Shown: positions 1 through 9,483 of the stretch, one piece after another
Position numbering within the stretch: position 1 is the first letter of the stretch
Layout: every line of letters starts with the position of its first letter
Assembly (NCBI GenBank): GCA_021845925.1
Contig: JAJZUW010000003.1
Span: forward strand, 124,001-188,000
Length of the DNA: 64,000 nucleotides
Direction of reading: 5' to 3'
Source: Pseudomonadota bacterium
GTDB lineage: Bacteria; Pseudomonadota; Gammaproteobacteria; Burkholderiales; Sulfuriferulaceae
Notes under the pieces: generated by a model
What the model saw: only the letters and a program-made list of their open reading frames with translations
The model's database searches: none
Told to the model about the DNA's origin: nothing
Position numbers and translations under genes: made by a program

Positions 1-720
1 CGGAAAGAACTGGAAATGTTGTGGCGTTTTTCGGGTGCGCTGGAAGCGGCACGCGGCAAAACGCCCGACCCGTCGCAGCCGCCACGTGCCGATTACGTCT
101 TCCGGATTGAGAATGAGCGGGTGAGCATCATCGACCGGCAACGCGGCAACCCGGTTGACCGGGTGGTCTCAGAACTCATGATCCGGGTCAATTCGGTCTG
201 GGGAAGCTGGCTGGCCAGTCATGACGTTCCAGCGTTGTACCGGACTCAGCAGAACGGCAAGGTGCGCATGAGCACGCGCCCCGGCCCCCATGTCGGCCTG
301 GGTGTCGAAAACTATGCCTGGTCCAGTTCGCCACTGCGCCGTTATGTTGACCTGGTCAACCAGCGCCAGATTCTGTCATTGCTGGCCGGCGAAGCGCCGT
401 TGTATCCGCCAAGATCAGATATACTTTACGCCGTTCTGCGCGATTTCGAGCTGGCCTATGATGCCTACAATGAATTCCAGCGCCAGATGGAGCGTTTCTG
501 GTGTCTGCAATGGCTGACCCAGGAACAGGCGCAGCGGCTGCAAGGCCAGGTGATCAAGGAAAACCTGGTGCGCATGGAAGGCATGCCGCTGGTTGCCAGA
601 GTATCCGGCATGCCGGAACTGCCACCCGGGACGCGCGTGGATGTCCGGGTCGGCGAGCGGAACATGCTGGAACTGGAAGCGGAGCTGACCTATTGTCCGC
701 CTGATGGTGCGCCGGCCTGA
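1..720 (+). CDS. RNase II/RNase R-family exoribonuclease, C-terminal part (5' truncated by window)
   Basis: The frame is open from base 1 and stops at 718-720, so the N-terminus lies outside the window. The visible 239 residues contain the end of the RNB catalytic domain: the stretch GVENYAWSSSPLRRYVDLVNQR matches the conserved 'Y-x-x-x-(T/S)SP-(I/L)RRY-x-D' signature of RNase II/R. The tail after it is short and beta-rich, and no basic S1-like tail typical of RNase R is evident, so I call the family and not the paralog. Family role (known): processive 3'-5' degradation of RNA in the cytoplasm. The next gene, a TonB-like protein, starts 32 bases downstream on the same strand. Confidence 0.85.
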   Translation, partial: RKELEMLWRFSGALEAARGKTPDPSQPPRADYVFRIENERVSIIDRQRGNPVDRVVSELMIRVNSVWGSWLASHDVPALYRTQQNGKVRMSTRPGPHVGLGVENYAWSSSPLRRYVDLVNQRQILSLLAGEAPLYPPRSDILYAVLRDFELAYDAYNEFQRQMERFWCLQWLTQEQAQRLQGQVIKENLVRMEGMPLVARVSGMPELPPGTRVDVRVGERNMLELEAELTYCPPDGAPA

Positions 721-752
721 GCAGGCCAGCATCCACCACAGGCATTGCATGC

Positions 753-1769
753 GTGATGAACAGGCTGTTCGGGTACATGATGAGTCATGGCAAGACAAAA
801 CGGAAACCGGCATCAACCGGGCAGCAACCTCCGGTGGCTGCCACACCGGCAGCGCTTGCCGTTGCCAGCTGGCCACAGGCCAGCCTGACCGCACGGCTCG
901 CCTGGCTGAAGGGCTGGTCGGGCCTGTTCTGGTTCGCTCTGCTGACTTCCCTGCTGATCCACCTGACACTGCTTGCGCTTGGCGCTGGACTGCCACGGGT
1001 GAATCCGGACAATCTGTTTCGGCCTCCGCTGCAACTGGTGCTGGTCAACAGCAAATCGGTCCGGCCTCCGGACCATGCCGATGCTCTGGCCCAGAACAAT
1101 CTGGATGGTGGAGGCAATACCGACGCGGATCGGCATGCGCAGAGTCCGCTGCCCGCCAGCGCACTGGATGCCCAGCAACAGGATGTCCGCCAGGCAGAAG
1201 AACAGGTTCGCCGGCTGGAAGCGGAAAACCGGCAGCTCATGCTGCAACTCAAAGCCAGACAAGCGATGATGCAGACCACTGCCGGCTCGAGCACCGAAGG
1301 TGTTCCGGACAGCAGCGACAGTGGTCATGCCACAGACGCGCATACCCAGCAGGAAATGGCCCGGCTGGAAGCACGCATTGCCCGCCAGTACATGGCTTAC
1401 GAAAAGCGTCCGCGCAAACTGTTCATTGGCGCCCGCACGCGTGAATATGCCTTTGCCCGCTATGTGGAAGACTGGCGGGTCAAGATCGAACGGATCGGTA
1501 ACCAGCATTACCCGCCTCTGGCGCGTGAAGACAGGATTTTTGGCAAACTGCAGCTGACCGTCTCCATCCGCGCGGACGGGTCGCTGGAAAGCATCGTCAT
1601 CAACAAGTCTTCCGGCTCGCCGTTGCTCGACCAGGCCGCCGTGTCCATCGTCCGGATGTCAGCGCCTTTTTCACCGTTTCCGCAAGACATGCGCAACCGG
1701 GCTGATATCATTGCCATCACACGCACCTGGAGTTTTGAACCGGGCAACCAGCTCAATACCCAGGAATAA
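753..1769 (+). CDS. TonB-family energy transducer-like protein
   Basis: Inner-membrane anchored protein of about 338 residues. It has a basic, proline-containing N-terminus, one membrane span around residues 50-75 (rich in L, F, A), a coiled-coil stretch rich in Q, E and R around 145-175, and a C-terminal TonB-like domain. The C-terminus has the typical pattern 'VKIERIGNQHYPPLAR', 'G-x-L-x-L-x-V-x-I-x-x-DG' and a final 'TWSFEP'. Family role (known): TonB C-terminal domains contact outer-membrane receptors and transmit proton-motive force. No exbB/exbD is adjacent, so partner and substrate are unknown. Start is uncertain: GTG at 753 with ATG codons at 756, 777 and 780, none with a strong ribosome site. 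Confidence 0.75.
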   Translation: MMNRLFGYMMSHGKTKRKPASTGQQPPVAATPAALAVASWPQASLTARLAWLKGWSGLFWFALLTSLLIHLTLLALGAGLPRVNPDNLFRPPLQLVLVNSKSVRPPDHADALAQNNLDGGGNTDADRHAQSPLPASALDAQQQDVRQAEEQVRRLEAENRQLMLQLKARQAMMQTTAGSSTEGVPDSSDSGHATDAHTQQEMARLEARIARQYMAYEKRPRKLFIGARTREYAFARYVEDWRVKIERIGNQHYPPLAREDRIFGKLQLTVSIRADGSLESIVINKSSGSPLLDQAAVSIVRMSAPFSPFPQDMRNRADIIAITRTWSFEPGNQLNTQE

Positions 1770-1816
1770 CCTGCTGGGGAATTCATGTCCGCGTTCGTCG
1801 GTGTATGGCAGGGTTC

Positions 1817-1825
1817 TGTTATAAT
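1817..1825 (+). promoter_or_regulatory. Extended -10 promoter element upstream of fbp
   Basis: TGT followed by a perfect TATAAT (1820-1825) forms an extended -10, 35 bases before the fbp start. No good -35 box is visible at 17 bases spacing, which fits extended -10 promoters. Confidence 0.5.
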
Positions 1826-1860
1826 CAGAGCATTCGAATCGCCACCCGGAGGATAAATCC

Positions 1861-2865
1861 ATGCATCTCGGTATCACGCTGTCGCAATTCCTCGCCGACG
1901 AACAACGCCGCAACGGCTCGGTTCCGGCTGACCTGCAAACACTGCTCAACCAGGTTGCCATCTCATGCAAACTGATTTCCAATGCCGTCAATCAGGGCGC
2001 GCTGGCTGGCGTGATGGGCAATCTGGAATCCGAAAACGTCCAGGGCGAAACCCAGAAGCAGCTGGACGTGATCACCAACGAAATCTTCCTGGAAGTCAAT
2101 GAACAGAGTGGCCAGCTTGCCGGCATGGCTTCCGAGGAAATGGAAGACGTCTACCAGATTCCGAAGCATTGCATCAAAGGCAAGTACCTGCTGGTTTTTG
2201 ACCCGCTGGATGGCTCGTCCAACGTCAATGTCAACATCTCGGTCGGCACGATTTTCTCGGTGCTGCGCCACGAAGGCACAGCCAGCCACCCGGCCGCTGC
2301 CGATTTCCTGCAGCCGGGAACCCGGCAGGTGGCTGCCGGTTATGCCCTGTATGGCTCTTCGACCATGCTGGTTATCACCGTCGGCAGCGGCGTCTTCGGC
2401 TTCACGCTCGATCGCAACATTGGCGAATTCGTGCTGACCAATCCAAACATGACGATTCCGGCGGACACCAAGGAATTTGCCATCAACGCCTCCAACCAGC
2501 GATTCTGGGAAGCCCCGGTTCAGCGTTACGTCGCAGAATGCGTTGCCGGAAAAACCGGTCCGCGTGGTCGCGATTTCAACATGCGCTGGGTTGCATCCAT
2601 GGTTGCCGAAGTGCACCGGATTCTGGTCCGCGGCGGTATCTTCATGTACCCCAAAGACACCAAGGATCCCAGCAAGGCCGGCAAGCTGCGCCTGATGTAC
2701 GAAGCCAATCCGATGAGCTTCATCGTCGAGCAGGCAGGCGGCATGTCCAGCACCGGTCGTCAACGCATTCTCGACATCCAGCCGGAAGGCCTGCACCAGC
2801 GCGTGCCGGTGATTCTGGGTTCCAGAAACGAAGTCGAAGTGGTTGTCGGCTACCACGCCGAATGA
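1861..2865 (+). CDS. fbp: Fructose-1,6-bisphosphatase class I
   Basis: Hydrolyses fructose-1,6-bisphosphate to fructose-6-phosphate in gluconeogenesis. The 334-residue length is normal for class I enzymes. The metal/phosphate-binding signature [20 protein letters not shown] is intact, as are GGIFMYPKD (substrate binding) and [14 protein letters not shown]. The ATG at 1861 has a strong ribosome site (GGAGG, 8 bases upstream). It is preceded by its own extended -10 promoter and appears monocistronic, convergent with tilS; a hairpin lies just after its stop. Confidence 0.95.
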   Translation: MHLGITLSQFLADEQRRNGSVPADLQTLLNQVAISCKLISNAVNQGALAGVMGNLESENVQGETQKQLDVITNEIFLEVNEQSGQLAGMASEEMEDVYQIPKHCIKGKYLLVFDPLDGSSNVNVNISVGTIFSVLRHEGTASHPAAADFLQPGTRQVAAGYALYGSSTMLVITVGSGVFGFTLDRNIGEFVLTNPNMTIPADTKEFAINASNQRFWEAPVQRYVAECVAGKTGPRGRDFNMRWVASMVAEVHRILVRGGIFMYPKDTKDPSKAGKLRLMYEANPMSFIVEQAGGMSSTGRQRILDIQPEGLHQRVPVILGSRNEVEVVVGYHAE

Positions 2866-2873
2866 CACCCCGC

Positions 2874-2901
2874 GGGACCGGCCGCAGAGTGCGCCGGTCC
2901 C
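2874..2901. terminator. Hairpin between convergent fbp and tilS, possible terminator
   Basis: GGGACCGGC (2874-2882) and GCCGGTCCC (2893-2901) form a perfect 9-bp stem with a 10-base loop, 9 bases after the fbp stop. There is no T-run on either strand, so it may be a transcript-end stabiliser and not an intrinsic terminator. Confidence 0.4.
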
Positions 2902-2981
2902 ATCGGGCAACCTCCGCTCAAATCCCACATGATCACGGCCAGACCCGAATGTGATTCGTGCCGGACCTGATCAGCGATTCC

Positions 2982-4340
2982 TCATCGTTTTTCATCCGCT
3001 GGAATCGTTTCCCAGCGAATCTCGACACCCACCTCGCCTGGCCGGCACTGCCAGTCTGCTGCAATACCCACACCAGGCACACAGACCAGCTGCCCGCCAT
3101 GCCATAACAGCGGCAGACGCCGTCTTTGCCAGGGCGGCATGCCCATCTCCTGCAGCAGGGATTTCAAAGACTTTTCCGGCCTGTTGGCCTGTGGTCGGAA
3201 CATTTCGCCGCCCTTGCGCAAACGCACCTGCAGCACAGGCCCTGATGGCAGGCGCAATCCGCCACCGACACCGAACAGCAGCCGTCCGCCGAGTTCGGGC
3301 AGATCCAGCCTGGCCTGGCCGGTCCATAGCCAGTGTGGAGAGACCGGCAGGGGCGGTGGTGGATCCACCAGCCAGGCGTATTCCCGGTAGCGGTACAGGA
3401 CCATTGACTGGATACGAATGCCAATTTCACGGTCTGCTGCGGCCACCAGCAACTGGCGCAGCATGTCGTCAAGACGAGCAGCCGACGGCAGGGTCAGCCG
3501 GTGGCTGTGCAGAAAATAGCGTAACAGATGCCGTGCGCGCGGCCATGACAGCGCCCGCAGACGAGCCAGGTCCAGACGGTTGCCCTGCACGGTGGTGGCT
3601 GCATCCATCTGGGCCAGTTCAGTCAGCAGCCCATCCGCATCAGCCAGCAGTGCGGCAGAACGGGATAGCGCTTCCCGCCAGCCGGGATAATGCGTTTCAA
3701 TGAGGGGCAACACGTCATGGCGCAAAAAATTGCGCTGGTAACGCGAATCCAGGTTGCTTTCGTCTTCAACCCAGACCAGTTGCTGTTCACGTGCCCATTG
3801 CTCCAGAAACGAGCGCGGGTAATCCAGCAACGGACGCAACAGGATCGGGCCATCGCCCGGCTGCAGTCGTTGCGGCATGCCAGCCAGTCCCTTGACCCCG
3901 GCACCGCGCAGCAATTGCAGCAACACGGTTTCCGCCTGATCATCCTGATGGTGTGCCAGCACGATGCAATCGGCCGCCTGACCGGCAAATACCCGTCTGC
4001 GTTCAGCACGGGCAGCCGCCTCGATTCCGCGCGGATCGGCCGGATCGATCAGAACACGTTCAGCATGAAACGGGATTGCCAGCGCAAGACAAAGTTGCTC
4101 GCAGAACGCTTGCCAGGCATCTGCATGCGGACTCAGACCGTGATTGACGTGGATGACAGACAGCGGGTAAATGTCGCGCAAATCCTGCATGGCGTGCAGC
4201 AGGACGACCGAATCACGACCACCACTCAGCGCCACGCAGAGCCGGGCGCCCGGCGCCACCAGGCTGGCCAGGCGGCTGCGCAGGACTTCAGGCAGCGGCT
4301 GGTGGGGTACGGGGTAGGGCGGTTTCCTTGTAACGGCCAT
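2982..4340 (-). CDS. tilS: tRNA(Ile)-lysidine synthase TilS
   Basis: Converts cytidine-34 of the CAU-anticodon tRNA-Ile to lysidine with ATP and lysine, which prevents methionine misreading. 452 residues, normal for the long proteobacterial form. The PP-loop SGGRDS sits at residues 39-44, followed by [10 protein letters not shown] and [19 protein letters not shown]. The C-terminal TilS_C domain follows ([27 protein letters not shown]). The ATG lies inside the 3' end of accA, giving a 53-base overlap; no good later start exists in the frame, so the overlap is probably real and implies translational coupling with accA. Confidence 0.93.
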   Translation of the reverse strand: MAVTRKPPYPVPHQPLPEVLRSRLASLVAPGARLCVALSGGRDSVVLLHAMQDLRDIYPLSVIHVNHGLSPHADAWQAFCEQLCLALAIPFHAERVLIDPADPRGIEAAARAERRRVFAGQAADCIVLAHHQDDQAETVLLQLLRGAGVKGLAGMPQRLQPGDGPILLRPLLDYPRSFLEQWAREQQLVWVEDESNLDSRYQRNFLRHDVLPLIETHYPGWREALSRSAALLADADGLLTELAQMDAATTVQGNRLDLARLRALSWPRARHLLRYFLHSHRLTLPSAARLDDMLRQLLVAAADREIGIRIQSMVLYRYREYAWLVDPPPPLPVSPHWLWTGQARLDLPELGGRLLFGVGGGLRLPSGPVLQVRLRKGGEMFRPQANRPEKSLKSLLQEMGMPPWQRRRLPLLWHGGQLVCVPGVGIAADWQCRPGEVGVEIRWETIPADEKR

Positions 4341-5277
4341 GACCCATCAAACGCTGGTAGCGGTTTTTCAGCAAGTCTTCCAGGGGTTGCTGGCGCAACT
4401 CGGCCAACGTTTCGCTGAGCGCGGTTTTCATGTTGTGCATCATGGCGGCCGGATCGCGATGCGCGCCACCGGTCGGTTCCGGAATGATGCGGTCGATCAG
4501 GTCGAATGACTTCAGCCGTGCGGCGGTGATGCTCATGGTTTCGGCTGCCGTGGCGGCCATTTCGGCGTTTTTCCACAGAATCGAGGCGCAGCCTTCGGGG
4601 GAAATGACTGAATACGTTGAATATTGCAGCATCAGGGTGCGATCCCCCACACCAATCGCCAGTGCGCCACCGGAACCACCCTCGCCAATCACGGTGGCGA
4701 TGATGGGCGTGCGCAGACCCGACATGACGTAGAGGTTGCGTGCGATGGCCTCCGATTGTCCGCGTTCTTCAGCACCGATACCGGGAAATGCGCCCGGCGT
4801 ATCGATGAATGTCATGACCGGCAAGCCGAACTTTTCGGCCATCTGCATCAGACGCAAGGCCTTGCGGTAACCTTCCGGACGGGGCATGCCGAAATTGCGG
4901 AAGTTGCGCTCCTTGGTGTCGCGCCCCTTCTGGTGGCCAATCACCATCACCGGCTGATCGTTGAAACGGGCCAGCCCGCCGACAATGGCATGATCGTCTG
5001 CAAACGCGCGGTCACCATGCAGCTCTTCGAAATCCTCGAACAGCGCACCAAGATAATCCAGGGTATAAGGACGCTGGGGATGTCGTGCCACCTGGGAGAT
5101 CTGCCAGGGCGTCAGCTTGGCATAGATGTCCTGGGTCAGCTTTTCGCTTTTTTTCTGCAACAGGAGCAGTTCGCGCGAGATATCAACAGCGGAATCGTCC
5201 TGGACGGCACGCAGTTCTTCTATTTTGACTTCCAGCTCGGCGATCGGCTGTTCAAATTCAAGGAAAGTCGTTTTCAT
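4288..5277 (-). CDS. accA: Acetyl-CoA carboxylase carboxyltransferase subunit alpha
   Basis: With AccD it transfers the carboxyl group from carboxybiotin to acetyl-CoA, forming malonyl-CoA, the first committed step of fatty-acid synthesis. 329 residues. The N-terminal coiled segment ([19 protein letters not shown]) precedes the crotonase-fold carboxyltransferase domain with [36 protein letters not shown] and [12 protein letters not shown]. The biotin carrier accB and carboxylase accC lie about 55 kb away in the same window; accD is not here. It is the first gene of a two-gene unit with tilS. Confidence 0.97.
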   Translation of the reverse strand: MKTTFLEFEQPIAELEVKIEELRAVQDDSAVDISRELLLLQKKSEKLTQDIYAKLTPWQISQVARHPQRPYTLDYLGALFEDFEELHGDRAFADDHAIVGGLARFNDQPVMVIGHQKGRDTKERNFRNFGMPRPEGYRKALRLMQMAEKFGLPVMTFIDTPGAFPGIGAEERGQSEAIARNLYVMSGLRTPIIATVIGEGGSGGALAIGVGDRTLMLQYSTYSVISPEGCASILWKNAEMAATAAETMSITAARLKSFDLIDRIIPEPTGGAHRDPAAMMHNMKTALSETLAELRQQPLEDLLKNRYQRLMGHGRYKETALPRTPPAAA

Positions 5278-5323
5278 GGTGAATCAGGCCAGGTGAGACA
5301 ACCAGCACCCGCGGTACGGATGA

Positions 5324-5812
5324 TTAATGAACGTGGCCATGTTCGCCATGTGCGTGTCCATGCGAAAGTTCATCCGCAGTCGCCGGCCGCACATCGATAA
5401 CCTGGCATTCAAAGCGCAATGTCTGACCAGCCAGCGGATGATTACCATCGACAACAACCGTGTCTTCGGTCATGTCGGTCACGGTATAGAGCAGATATTC
5501 GTCCGTGCCTTCCGGGGCTCCTTCAAACTGCATGCCGACAACCACTTCCATCGGAAACAGATTGCGTGGTTCAACCCGCACCAGTTCGGCATCGTATTCG
5601 CCAAAGGCATATTCGGGTTCCATGGTCACCTGGACATTGTCACCCACCTGGCGACCTTCCAGCGCTTCTTCAACAGTCGGAAAAATGCCGTCATAACCGC
5701 CATGCAGATAGCTGATGGCTTCTTCGTTGTTGCTGGATTCTTCCAGCACTTCACCGGCAAGATTCTTCAGTTGGTAGGTCAGGGTGACGATGGTATTCTT
5801 GGCAACTTGCAT
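5324..5812 (-). CDS. SlyD-like FKBP-type peptidyl-prolyl cis-trans isomerase
   Basis: 162 residues from the ATG at 5812, chosen because SlyD-family proteins begin 'M-x-V-A-K-N-T-V/I-V-T-L-T-Y'. The FKBP half-domains flank an inserted IF chaperone domain. YLHGGYDGIFPTVEEALEG and EYAFGEY are typical SlyD segments. The tail is His-rich (HGHAHGEHGHVH), like the metal-binding tail of SlyD though shorter. Family role (known): prolyl isomerase, chaperone and nickel-handling protein in the cytoplasm; SlyD helps mature hydrogenases in E. coli, but none is seen here. Divergent from roxA. Confidence 0.88.
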   Translation of the reverse strand: MQVAKNTIVTLTYQLKNLAGEVLEESSNNEEAISYLHGGYDGIFPTVEEALEGRQVGDNVQVTMEPEYAFGEYDAELVRVEPRNLFPMEVVVGMQFEGAPEGTDEYLLYTVTDMTEDTVVVDGNHPLAGQTLRFECQVIDVRPATADELSHGHAHGEHGHVH

Positions 5813-5867
5813 GGTCTGCTCGCTGAATGGGTCAGATAGCGGCATTTTAACGTATTTTCGGGATGTC

Positions 5868-6992
5868 ATGATGCTGGCAGAAAAAGAATTGTTGGGCGGC
5901 CTCACACCGGAACATTTTTTGCGCGAATACTGGCAAAAGAAACCCTTGCTGGTGCGCGGCGCAATTCCGGAATTTCGCGGACTGATCGAACGGGCGGCCC
6001 TGCTGCGGATGACCGGGCAGGAAGACGTCACCTCCCGGCTGGTCCGGCAGACCCAAAACGGCTGGTCGTTGTCGCACGGCCCGTTTCGCCGGCGCGATTT
6101 CCCCCCTCTGCAGGGTGGGCAGCCATGGACGGTTCTGGTTCAGGAACTCAACCACCACCTGCCCGAAGCCGACGCATTGCTGCAACGGTTCGCCTTCCTG
6201 CCACATGCCCGTCTGGATGACCTGATGGTCAGTTATGCCGTACCAGGCGGCGGGGTAGGGCCGCACTTTGATTCATATGACGTTTTTCTGTTACAGGGCC
6301 AGGGGCACCGGCGCTGGCAGATCAGCAGCCAGACCGATCTGGAACTGATGCCCGGCCTGCCGCTGCGCATTCTGAAACATTTTCATGCCGAACAGGAATG
6401 GGTACTGGCGCCGGGCGACATGCTCTATCTGCCGCCGTCCTTTGCCCACCACGGCATTGCGGAAGGCGGAGAGTGCATGACGTATTCGATTGGGTTTCGC
6501 GCACCGACCACCCAGGAAATCGCCACCCAGTTCCTGGTCTACCTGCAGGACCGGCTGGATCTGCCCGGCATCCATGCCGACCCGGATCTGAAACTGCCCG
6601 AACATCCGGGCGAAATTCCGGCCGGCATGATGTCCGGACTGATGGAAATGATCGGACAGATTCGCTGGGATCGCCAGATCATGGCCGATTTCATTGGCCG
6701 TTACCTGACCGAGCCAAAAGCGCATGTGTACTTTGAACCCCCCGAACCAGTGCTGCCGCACGACCAGTTTGCCGGGCAACTTGCCAGCTCGGGCATTCGC
6801 CTTGCACCGGCTTCGCGCCTGCTGTTTCACCAGGCACATTTCTACCTGAACGGCGAGCCGGTCGATCTGCCAGGCCAGTCGGCGTTGCTGACCGAACTGG
6901 CCGACCAGCGGCGGCTCACGCCGCGCAGGCTGAAAGACACGGCGCTGGACTGGCTGTACGACCGCTACGCCGAAGGATTTCTCGTGCTCTGA
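5868..6992 (+). CDS. roxA: JmjC/cupin ribosomal oxygenase, RoxA (YcfD)-like
   Basis: 374 residues. Two adjacent ATGs (5868, 5871) give equivalent starts; the longer frame upstream overlaps slyD and is unlikely. The Fe(II) facial triad is readable: H133-x-D135 in GPHFDSYDVF, and H194 in SFAHHGIAEGG. QGHRRWQI and YSIGFRAP match YcfD. The C-terminal dimerisation/winged-helix part follows (LSDQ-like LTELADQRRLTPRRL). Family role (known): 2-oxoglutarate and Fe(II)-dependent hydroxylation of an arginine of ribosomal protein L16 in E. coli. It is transcribed away from slyD and converges on metF, with only 39 bases between stops. Confidence 0.85.
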   Translation: MMLAEKELLGGLTPEHFLREYWQKKPLLVRGAIPEFRGLIERAALLRMTGQEDVTSRLVRQTQNGWSLSHGPFRRRDFPPLQGGQPWTVLVQELNHHLPEADALLQRFAFLPHARLDDLMVSYAVPGGGVGPHFDSYDVFLLQGQGHRRWQISSQTDLELMPGLPLRILKHFHAEQEWVLAPGDMLYLPPSFAHHGIAEGGECMTYSIGFRAPTTQEIATQFLVYLQDRLDLPGIHADPDLKLPEHPGEIPAGMMSGLMEMIGQIRWDRQIMADFIGRYLTEPKAHVYFEPPEPVLPHDQFAGQLASSGIRLAPASRLLFHQAHFYLNGEPVDLPGQSALLTELADQRRLTPRRLKDTALDWLYDRYAEGFLVL

Positions 6993-7031
6993 CCGGCTGC
7001 TGGCAATCGACCGGCAGGCGCTGGCGACAGA

Positions 7032-7865
7032 TCAGCCCAAACCGAGACGGCGCCAGATTTCCACCGTGGCTGCGGCCTGATTCATGGTATAAATGTGCAG
7101 GCCGGGCGCCCCCTGGTCAAGCAGACGCTGGCACATGGCAGTGACCATGTCGAGGCCAAAGGCACGAATCGATTCGGTGTCGTCCTGATAGCCCTCCAGC
7201 TTCTTGCGGATCCAGCGTGGAATCTCTGCGCCACAGGCATCGGAAAACCGCGCCAGCTGGGCATATTTGCCAATCGGCATGATGCCGGGAATCACCGGAA
7301 TGGCAATGCCAAGCCGCTGGCAGTCATCGACAAACGCAAAATAGGCATCCGCATTGAAAAAATACTGCGTGATGGCCACATCCGCTCCGGCGTCTACCTT
7401 GGTCTTGAAATGCTGCAGGTCCTCCGGCGCACTGCGTGCCTGTGGATGGGTTTCCGGGTACGCAGCCACTTCAATCTCGAACCAGTCGCCAGTTTCCTGC
7501 CGAATGAACGCCACCAGATCGCTGGCATAGCGGAATTCGCCACTGCTGGCCATGCCGGAAGGCAGATCTCCGCGCAGGGCAACGATATGACGAATGCCAT
7601 GCTGACGGTATTCGCCCAGAACATCGCGAATGCTTTGCCGGGTGGCGCCAATGCAGGACAGGTGCGGAGCAGCCGTCAGACCGGCAGCCCGGATATCCAG
7701 CACCGCAGCCAGGGAAGGTTCGCGTGTCGAACCACCGGCACCATAGGTCACCGAAAAAAAGCGTGGCGCAAATGTCGAAAGCTGGCTACGTACTTCGCGC
7801 AGCTTGTCCACGCCTTCCGGGGATTTCGGCGGAAAAAACTCGAAACTGAACAATTTTTCGTGCAT
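7032..7865 (-). CDS. metF: 5,10-methylenetetrahydrofolate reductase
   Basis: Reduces methylene-THF to methyl-THF, the methyl donor for homocysteine to methionine. 277 residues from the ATG at 7865, preceded by a GCGGGGG ribosome site; an upstream TTG (7880) overlapping the ahcY stop is a less likely start. Signatures: FSFEFFPPKSPEG at the N-terminus, FSVTYGAGGSTRE, HLSCIG, ALRGD, and the FAD-binding AAYPETHP. Only 11 bases separate it from ahcY, so the two are cotranscribed and probably share the SAH riboswitch. Together they clear S-adenosylhomocysteine and resupply methyl groups. Confidence 0.95.
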   Translation of the reverse strand: MHEKLFSFEFFPPKSPEGVDKLREVRSQLSTFAPRFFSVTYGAGGSTREPSLAAVLDIRAAGLTAAPHLSCIGATRQSIRDVLGEYRQHGIRHIVALRGDLPSGMASSGEFRYASDLVAFIRQETGDWFEIEVAAYPETHPQARSAPEDLQHFKTKVDAGADVAITQYFFNADAYFAFVDDCQRLGIAIPVIPGIMPIGKYAQLARFSDACGAEIPRWIRKKLEGYQDDTESIRAFGLDMVTAMCQRLLDQGAPGLHIYTMNQAAATVEIWRRLGLG

Positions 7866-7876
7866 GCCGCCCCCGC

Positions 7877-9283
7877 TCAATATCGGTAATGCGCTGGTTT
7901 ATAAGGACCATGCTTGCTGATACCCAGATAGGCCGCCTGCTGGTCGGTCAGTTCAGTCAGATGCACGTTCAGGTTTTTCAGCTGCAACCGGGCCACTTTC
8001 TCATCCAGGTGCTTGGGCAAAGTATAGACACCGACCGGATAATCGCTGGGCCGCGTAAACAGTTCGATCTGTGCCAGTGTCTGGTTGGCAAACGACGAGC
8101 TCATCACATACGACGGATGCCCGGTTGCACAACCAAGATTGACCAGCCGGCCCTTGGCCAGCAGGATGATGCGCTTGCCATCCGGAAAAATCACATGGTC
8201 CACCTGTGGCTTGATTTCTTCCCAGGTGTATTGTTCCAGGGACGCCACATCGATTTCATTGTCAAAGTGACCAATGTTGCAGACGATCGCCTGGTGCTTC
8301 ATGCGCGCCATGTGGTCATGATTGATGACATGATAGTTACCGGTTGCCGTGACAAAAATGTCTGCCTTGTCGGCCGCTTCGTCCATGGTCACCACGCGAT
8401 AACCTTCCATGGCGGCCTGCAGGGCGCAGATCGGATCGATTTCCGTCACCCAGACCTGGGCAGACAGGGCACGCAACGCCTGCGCCGAACCTTTGCCGAC
8501 GTCGCCAAAACCACAGACCACGGCGATCTTGCCGGCAATCATGACATCGGTGGCGCGCTTGATGCCATCGACCAGCGATTCCCTGCAGCCATACAGGTTG
8601 TCGAACTTGGATTTGGTCACCGAATCATTGACATTGATACCCGGAACGCGCAGTTCGCCACGTTCGTGCATCTGGTACAGGCGATGCACACCGGTGGTGG
8701 TTTCTTCCGTCACGCCACGAATATGCTGCAGCCGGCTGGAATACCAGTGCGGCTGTTTTGCCAGCCGGGCCCGGATGGCCGCAAACAGGACGCGCTCCTC
8801 CTCGCTGCCCGGGTTGTCCAGCACTGCCGGGTCCTGTTCGGCGCGCGCGCCCAGATGCAGCAACAGGGTAGCGTCACCACCGTCATCCAGAATCATGTTG
8901 CTGTGTCCGTCATCCGGCCACTCAAAAATGCGGTGGGTATACGTCCAGTAATCTTCCAGCGACTCACCCTTCACCGCAAACACCGGCGTGCCCCGTTCGG
9001 CAATTGCCGCAGCGGCATGATCCTGGGTGGAAAAAATGTTGCAGGAGGCCCAGCGCACCTCGGCTCCCAGAGCCTGCAAGGTTTCGATCAGCACAGCGGT
9101 CTGGATGGTCATGTGCAGGCTGCCGGAAATGCGGGCACCATGCAATGGCCGGGTTGCGGCAAACTCTTCCCGGATGGCCATCAGACCGGGCATTTCGGTT
9201 TCGGCAATATTGATTTCGCGTCGACCCCAGCCAGCCAGGGACATGTCGGCAACCACGTAATCGGATGTGGATTTGGCGTGCAT
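7877..9283 (-). CDS. ahcY: Adenosylhomocysteinase (SAH hydrolase)
   Basis: Splits S-adenosylhomocysteine reversibly into adenosine and homocysteine using bound NAD. 468 residues from the ATG at 9283, which has a clear AAAGGAGA ribosome site; the open frame continues upstream only through the riboswitch leader. Motifs: [35 protein letters not shown], and the NAD-binding [15 protein letters not shown]; the C-terminus ends PAHYRY as in proteobacterial enzymes. It has its own promoter and a SAH riboswitch, so expression should rise when SAH builds up. metF follows in the same transcript. Confidence 0.97.
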   Translation of the reverse strand: MHAKSTSDYVVADMSLAGWGRREINIAETEMPGLMAIREEFAATRPLHGARISGSLHMTIQTAVLIETLQALGAEVRWASCNIFSTQDHAAAAIAERGTPVFAVKGESLEDYWTYTHRIFEWPDDGHSNMILDDGGDATLLLHLGARAEQDPAVLDNPGSEEERVLFAAIRARLAKQPHWYSSRLQHIRGVTEETTTGVHRLYQMHERGELRVPGINVNDSVTKSKFDNLYGCRESLVDGIKRATDVMIAGKIAVVCGFGDVGKGSAQALRALSAQVWVTEIDPICALQAAMEGYRVVTMDEAADKADIFVTATGNYHVINHDHMARMKHQAIVCNIGHFDNEIDVASLEQYTWEEIKPQVDHVIFPDGKRIILLAKGRLVNLGCATGHPSYVMSSSFANQTLAQIELFTRPSDYPVGVYTLPKHLDEKVARLQLKNLNVHLTELTDQQAAYLGISKHGPYKPAHYRY

Positions 9284-9313
9284 CACGCTCTCCTTTCTTT
9301 TATCAAGACCAAA

Positions 9314-9381
9314 GAAACGTGAGCGCGGTTGGAAAGGATGCGTTCGAGCCTGGCGGGTCAACCGTCGCAGCGCTCCTCGAA
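9314..9381 (-). promoter_or_regulatory. SAH riboswitch upstream of ahcY
   Basis: Read on the minus strand, the leader contains TTCGAGGAGCGCTGC, then CCAGGCTCGAA, then CCGCGCTCACG, matching the known order of conserved blocks of the S-adenosylhomocysteine riboswitch. Helix P1 is UUCGAG (9381-9376) with CUCGAA (9348-9343). The pseudoknot pairs GAGCGC (near 9374) with GCGCUC (9326-9321). It lies 31 bases before the ahcY ATG. The class is known to switch genes on when SAH is bound. Confidence 0.88.
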
Positions 9382-9391
9382 ACACAAGTGA

Positions 9392-9420
9392 ATTCTAGCC
9401 AGTGATCCGCTTGCGTGCAA
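9392..9420 (-). promoter_or_regulatory. Sigma-70 promoter of ahcY-metF
   Basis: -35 TTGCAC (9420-9415), exactly 17 bases, -10 TAGAAT (9397-9392). Transcription would start near 9385, only a few bases before the first helix of the SAH aptamer, so the leader is essentially all riboswitch. Confidence 0.75.
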
Positions 9421-9483
9421 CCGCCGGACAGGCATTTCCGTCCAGATCGGCCGGCGTGGCCTCCCGACGGCGCAAAAACACCC

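Noticed and set aside
4566-4577. DnaA-box-like TTTTCCACA within accA
   Set aside because: One mismatch from the consensus, inside a coding region, isolated; expected by chance.
7889-9322. Long open frame (477 codons) on the plus strand opposite ahcY
   Set aside because: It is the antisense shadow of a highly conserved gene; no recognisable domain, and it runs through the riboswitch leader.
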